A DNA stretch of 5,914 nt, taken from the NCBI GenBank assembly GCA_007126855.1, contig SLAK01000318.1, forward strand, positions 1-5,914, written 5' to 3'. The position numbers were made by a program, and so were the translations under genes. Of this stretch, positions 5,622-5,914 are shown one piece after another. The DNA comes from Dehalococcoidia bacterium. GTDB taxonomy: Bacteria > Chloroflexota > Dehalococcoidia > Tepidiformales > Tepidiformaceae. Position 1 is the stretch's first letter; each line of letters begins with the position of its first letter. The notes beneath the pieces are model-generated. The model did not search any database. It saw nothing but the letters and a program-made list of their open reading frames with translations, and was not told where the DNA came from.

Positions 5622-5638
5622 CCAAATGCTATATTTGG
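5622..5638. other. Inverted repeat CCAAAT-N5-ATTTGG after the DUF433 gene
   Basis: Perfect 6-bp arms at 5622-5627 and 5633-5638 around GCTAT. It begins 6 bases beyond the stop of the DUF433-like gene (minus strand). Its A/T-rich arms stand out in this GC-rich context. It could be an operator or a weak terminator; there is no T-tract on the minus-strand 3' side (GGGTTTCGC follows). Confidence 0.45.
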
Positions 5639-5644
5639 CGTCTA

Positions 5645-5797
5645 TCAATTGCGGAATCGGAGCGCCGCCCGGATGGCCTCTTCCGAAAGCTCCGGGTATT
5701 CATCGATAAGCTCGGCGTGAGAGAGACTGGACGCGAGCATTTCGAGGATGAGATCGACCGTTATCCGCGTGCCTCTGATGACAGGCTCGCCCATCAT
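5645..5797 (-). CDS. DUF433-family antitoxin-like protein, short and possibly decayed
   Basis: 50 residues from the ATG at 5797. The product carries the DUF433 hallmark GEPVIRGTRITVDLILEML, followed by the helix-turn-helix-like ELIDEYPELSEEAIRAAL. DUF433 proteins are usually about 70-80 residues and commonly sit beside a PIN-like toxin as antitoxin. Two things are odd. The family block continues upstream of the ATG in frame (IECGPEV, resembling the usual NPEV), but the next in-frame codons back reach a TGA at 5830-5828 with only GTG (5800) or ATT (5818) as other starts. And the protein ends at ALRFRN with two successive stops (TGA TAG), about 10-20 residues short of the usual end. No toxin-like frame is visible in the 233 bases before the next gene. 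The family call is firm; whether it is functional is uncertain. Confidence 0.65.
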   Translation of the reverse strand: MMGEPVIRGTRITVDLILEMLASSLSHAELIDEYPELSEEAIRAALRFRN

Positions 5798-5832
5798 CAC
5801 CTCTGGGCCGCATTCAATTAACTGGTATCAGG

Positions 5833-5852
5833 CGCCTCCTCAGGCGAGTATA
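5833..5852 (-). promoter_or_regulatory. Putative -10 and hairpin-embedded Shine-Dalgarno upstream of the DUF433 gene
   Basis: On the minus strand TATACT (5852-5847) is a 5/6 match to a -10 box; the hexamer 17 bases further up (TCGGTA) is a poor -35. Immediately downstream a GAGGAGG Shine-Dalgarno-like run lies within CGCCT-GAGG-AGGCG (5846-5833), whose arms can form a 5-bp hairpin. No usable start codon in the DUF433 frame lies at normal distance from it (a CTG 4 bases on is in another frame and stops after five codons), which supports loss of the original start. Confidence 0.35.
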
Positions 5853-5914
5853 CCGTGCGCTGTGTCTTCTACCGACGCCGCCGGACTGCCCGATGGCGCC
5901 GACGCCCCCTACCC

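Larger units (their letters stand above)
5412..5644. other. Gene-free stretch upstream of the flavoprotein gene
   Basis: 233 bases with no supportable gene in any frame. It contains the putative minus-strand promoter at 5418-5479 and three inverted repeats. I looked for a toxin partner to the DUF433 gene and found no PIN or DUF5615 motif. I also looked for a tRNA and saw no T-loop with matching acceptor arms. Confidence 0.6.

Noticed and set aside
5429..5821. Plus-strand frame of 130 codons across the promoter and DUF433 region
   Set aside because: It reads through the inverted repeats and antisense to the DUF433 hallmark; composition is unlike a real protein and no Shine-Dalgarno precedes it.
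5853..5914. Possible gene end or start at the right edge (plus-strand ATG at 5893; open minus frames)
   Set aside because: Too short to judge, with no ribosome site for 5893 and no recognisable protein segment in the minus frames.

Overview
This is a GC-rich bacterial chromosomal window with ordinary Shine-Dalgarno sequences on most genes and one lipobox lipoprotein. The phylum cannot be fixed from the sequence. The gene styles would suit Chloroflexota or a high-GC actinobacterium, but that is a guess. It looks like core metabolism mixed with toxin-antitoxin (TA) material, some of it decayed.

Layout. (1) 1-999, plus: the last 332 codons of a class II fumarase (fumC), cut by the window edge. 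(2) 1001-1917, minus: a TA cluster converging on fumC with a single base between the stops. In transcription order it has a ribbon-helix-helix (RHH) antitoxin, a second close copy of it, then a PIN-domain VapC toxin. The two antitoxins are a tandem duplication with a period of exactly 253 bp. The upstream copy still carries a toxin-like start context at the expected place, but no toxin body follows, so one toxin appears to have been lost. (3) 1918-2048: the divergent intergenic region, with four 5-bp CACGA-type boxes at a strict 8-bp pitch just before the first antitoxin, a good candidate for the autoregulatory operator. (4) 2049-2717, plus: a secreted lipoprotein with a DUF2807 (GIN-type) beta-helix of SGGA-repeat turns. 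(5) 2779-5411, minus: a nitronate monooxygenase-like flavoprotein followed by a YtcJ-type metal-dependent amidohydrolase, probably one transcription unit, converging on the lipoprotein gene. (6) 5412-5644: a gene-free leader with a plausible promoter and three inverted repeats. (7) 5645-5797, minus: a short DUF433-family antitoxin-like gene with an unclear start, a short C-terminus and no recognisable partner toxin. 5853-5914 holds no supportable gene.

How the genes relate. The antitoxin pair and VapC form one overlapping operon that should repress itself through the box array. The flavoprotein and amidohydrolase could act in one catabolic or detoxification route (oxidation of a nitronate-like or other small substrate, hydrolysis of an amide or cyclic amide), but nothing in the sequence fixes substrates. 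I see no CRISPR array, insertion sequence, tRNA, rRNA or phage gene. The most unusual things here are the partly dismantled tandem TA locus with its 8-bp operator array, and the nitronate monooxygenase homologue with Arg where the family normally has its catalytic His.
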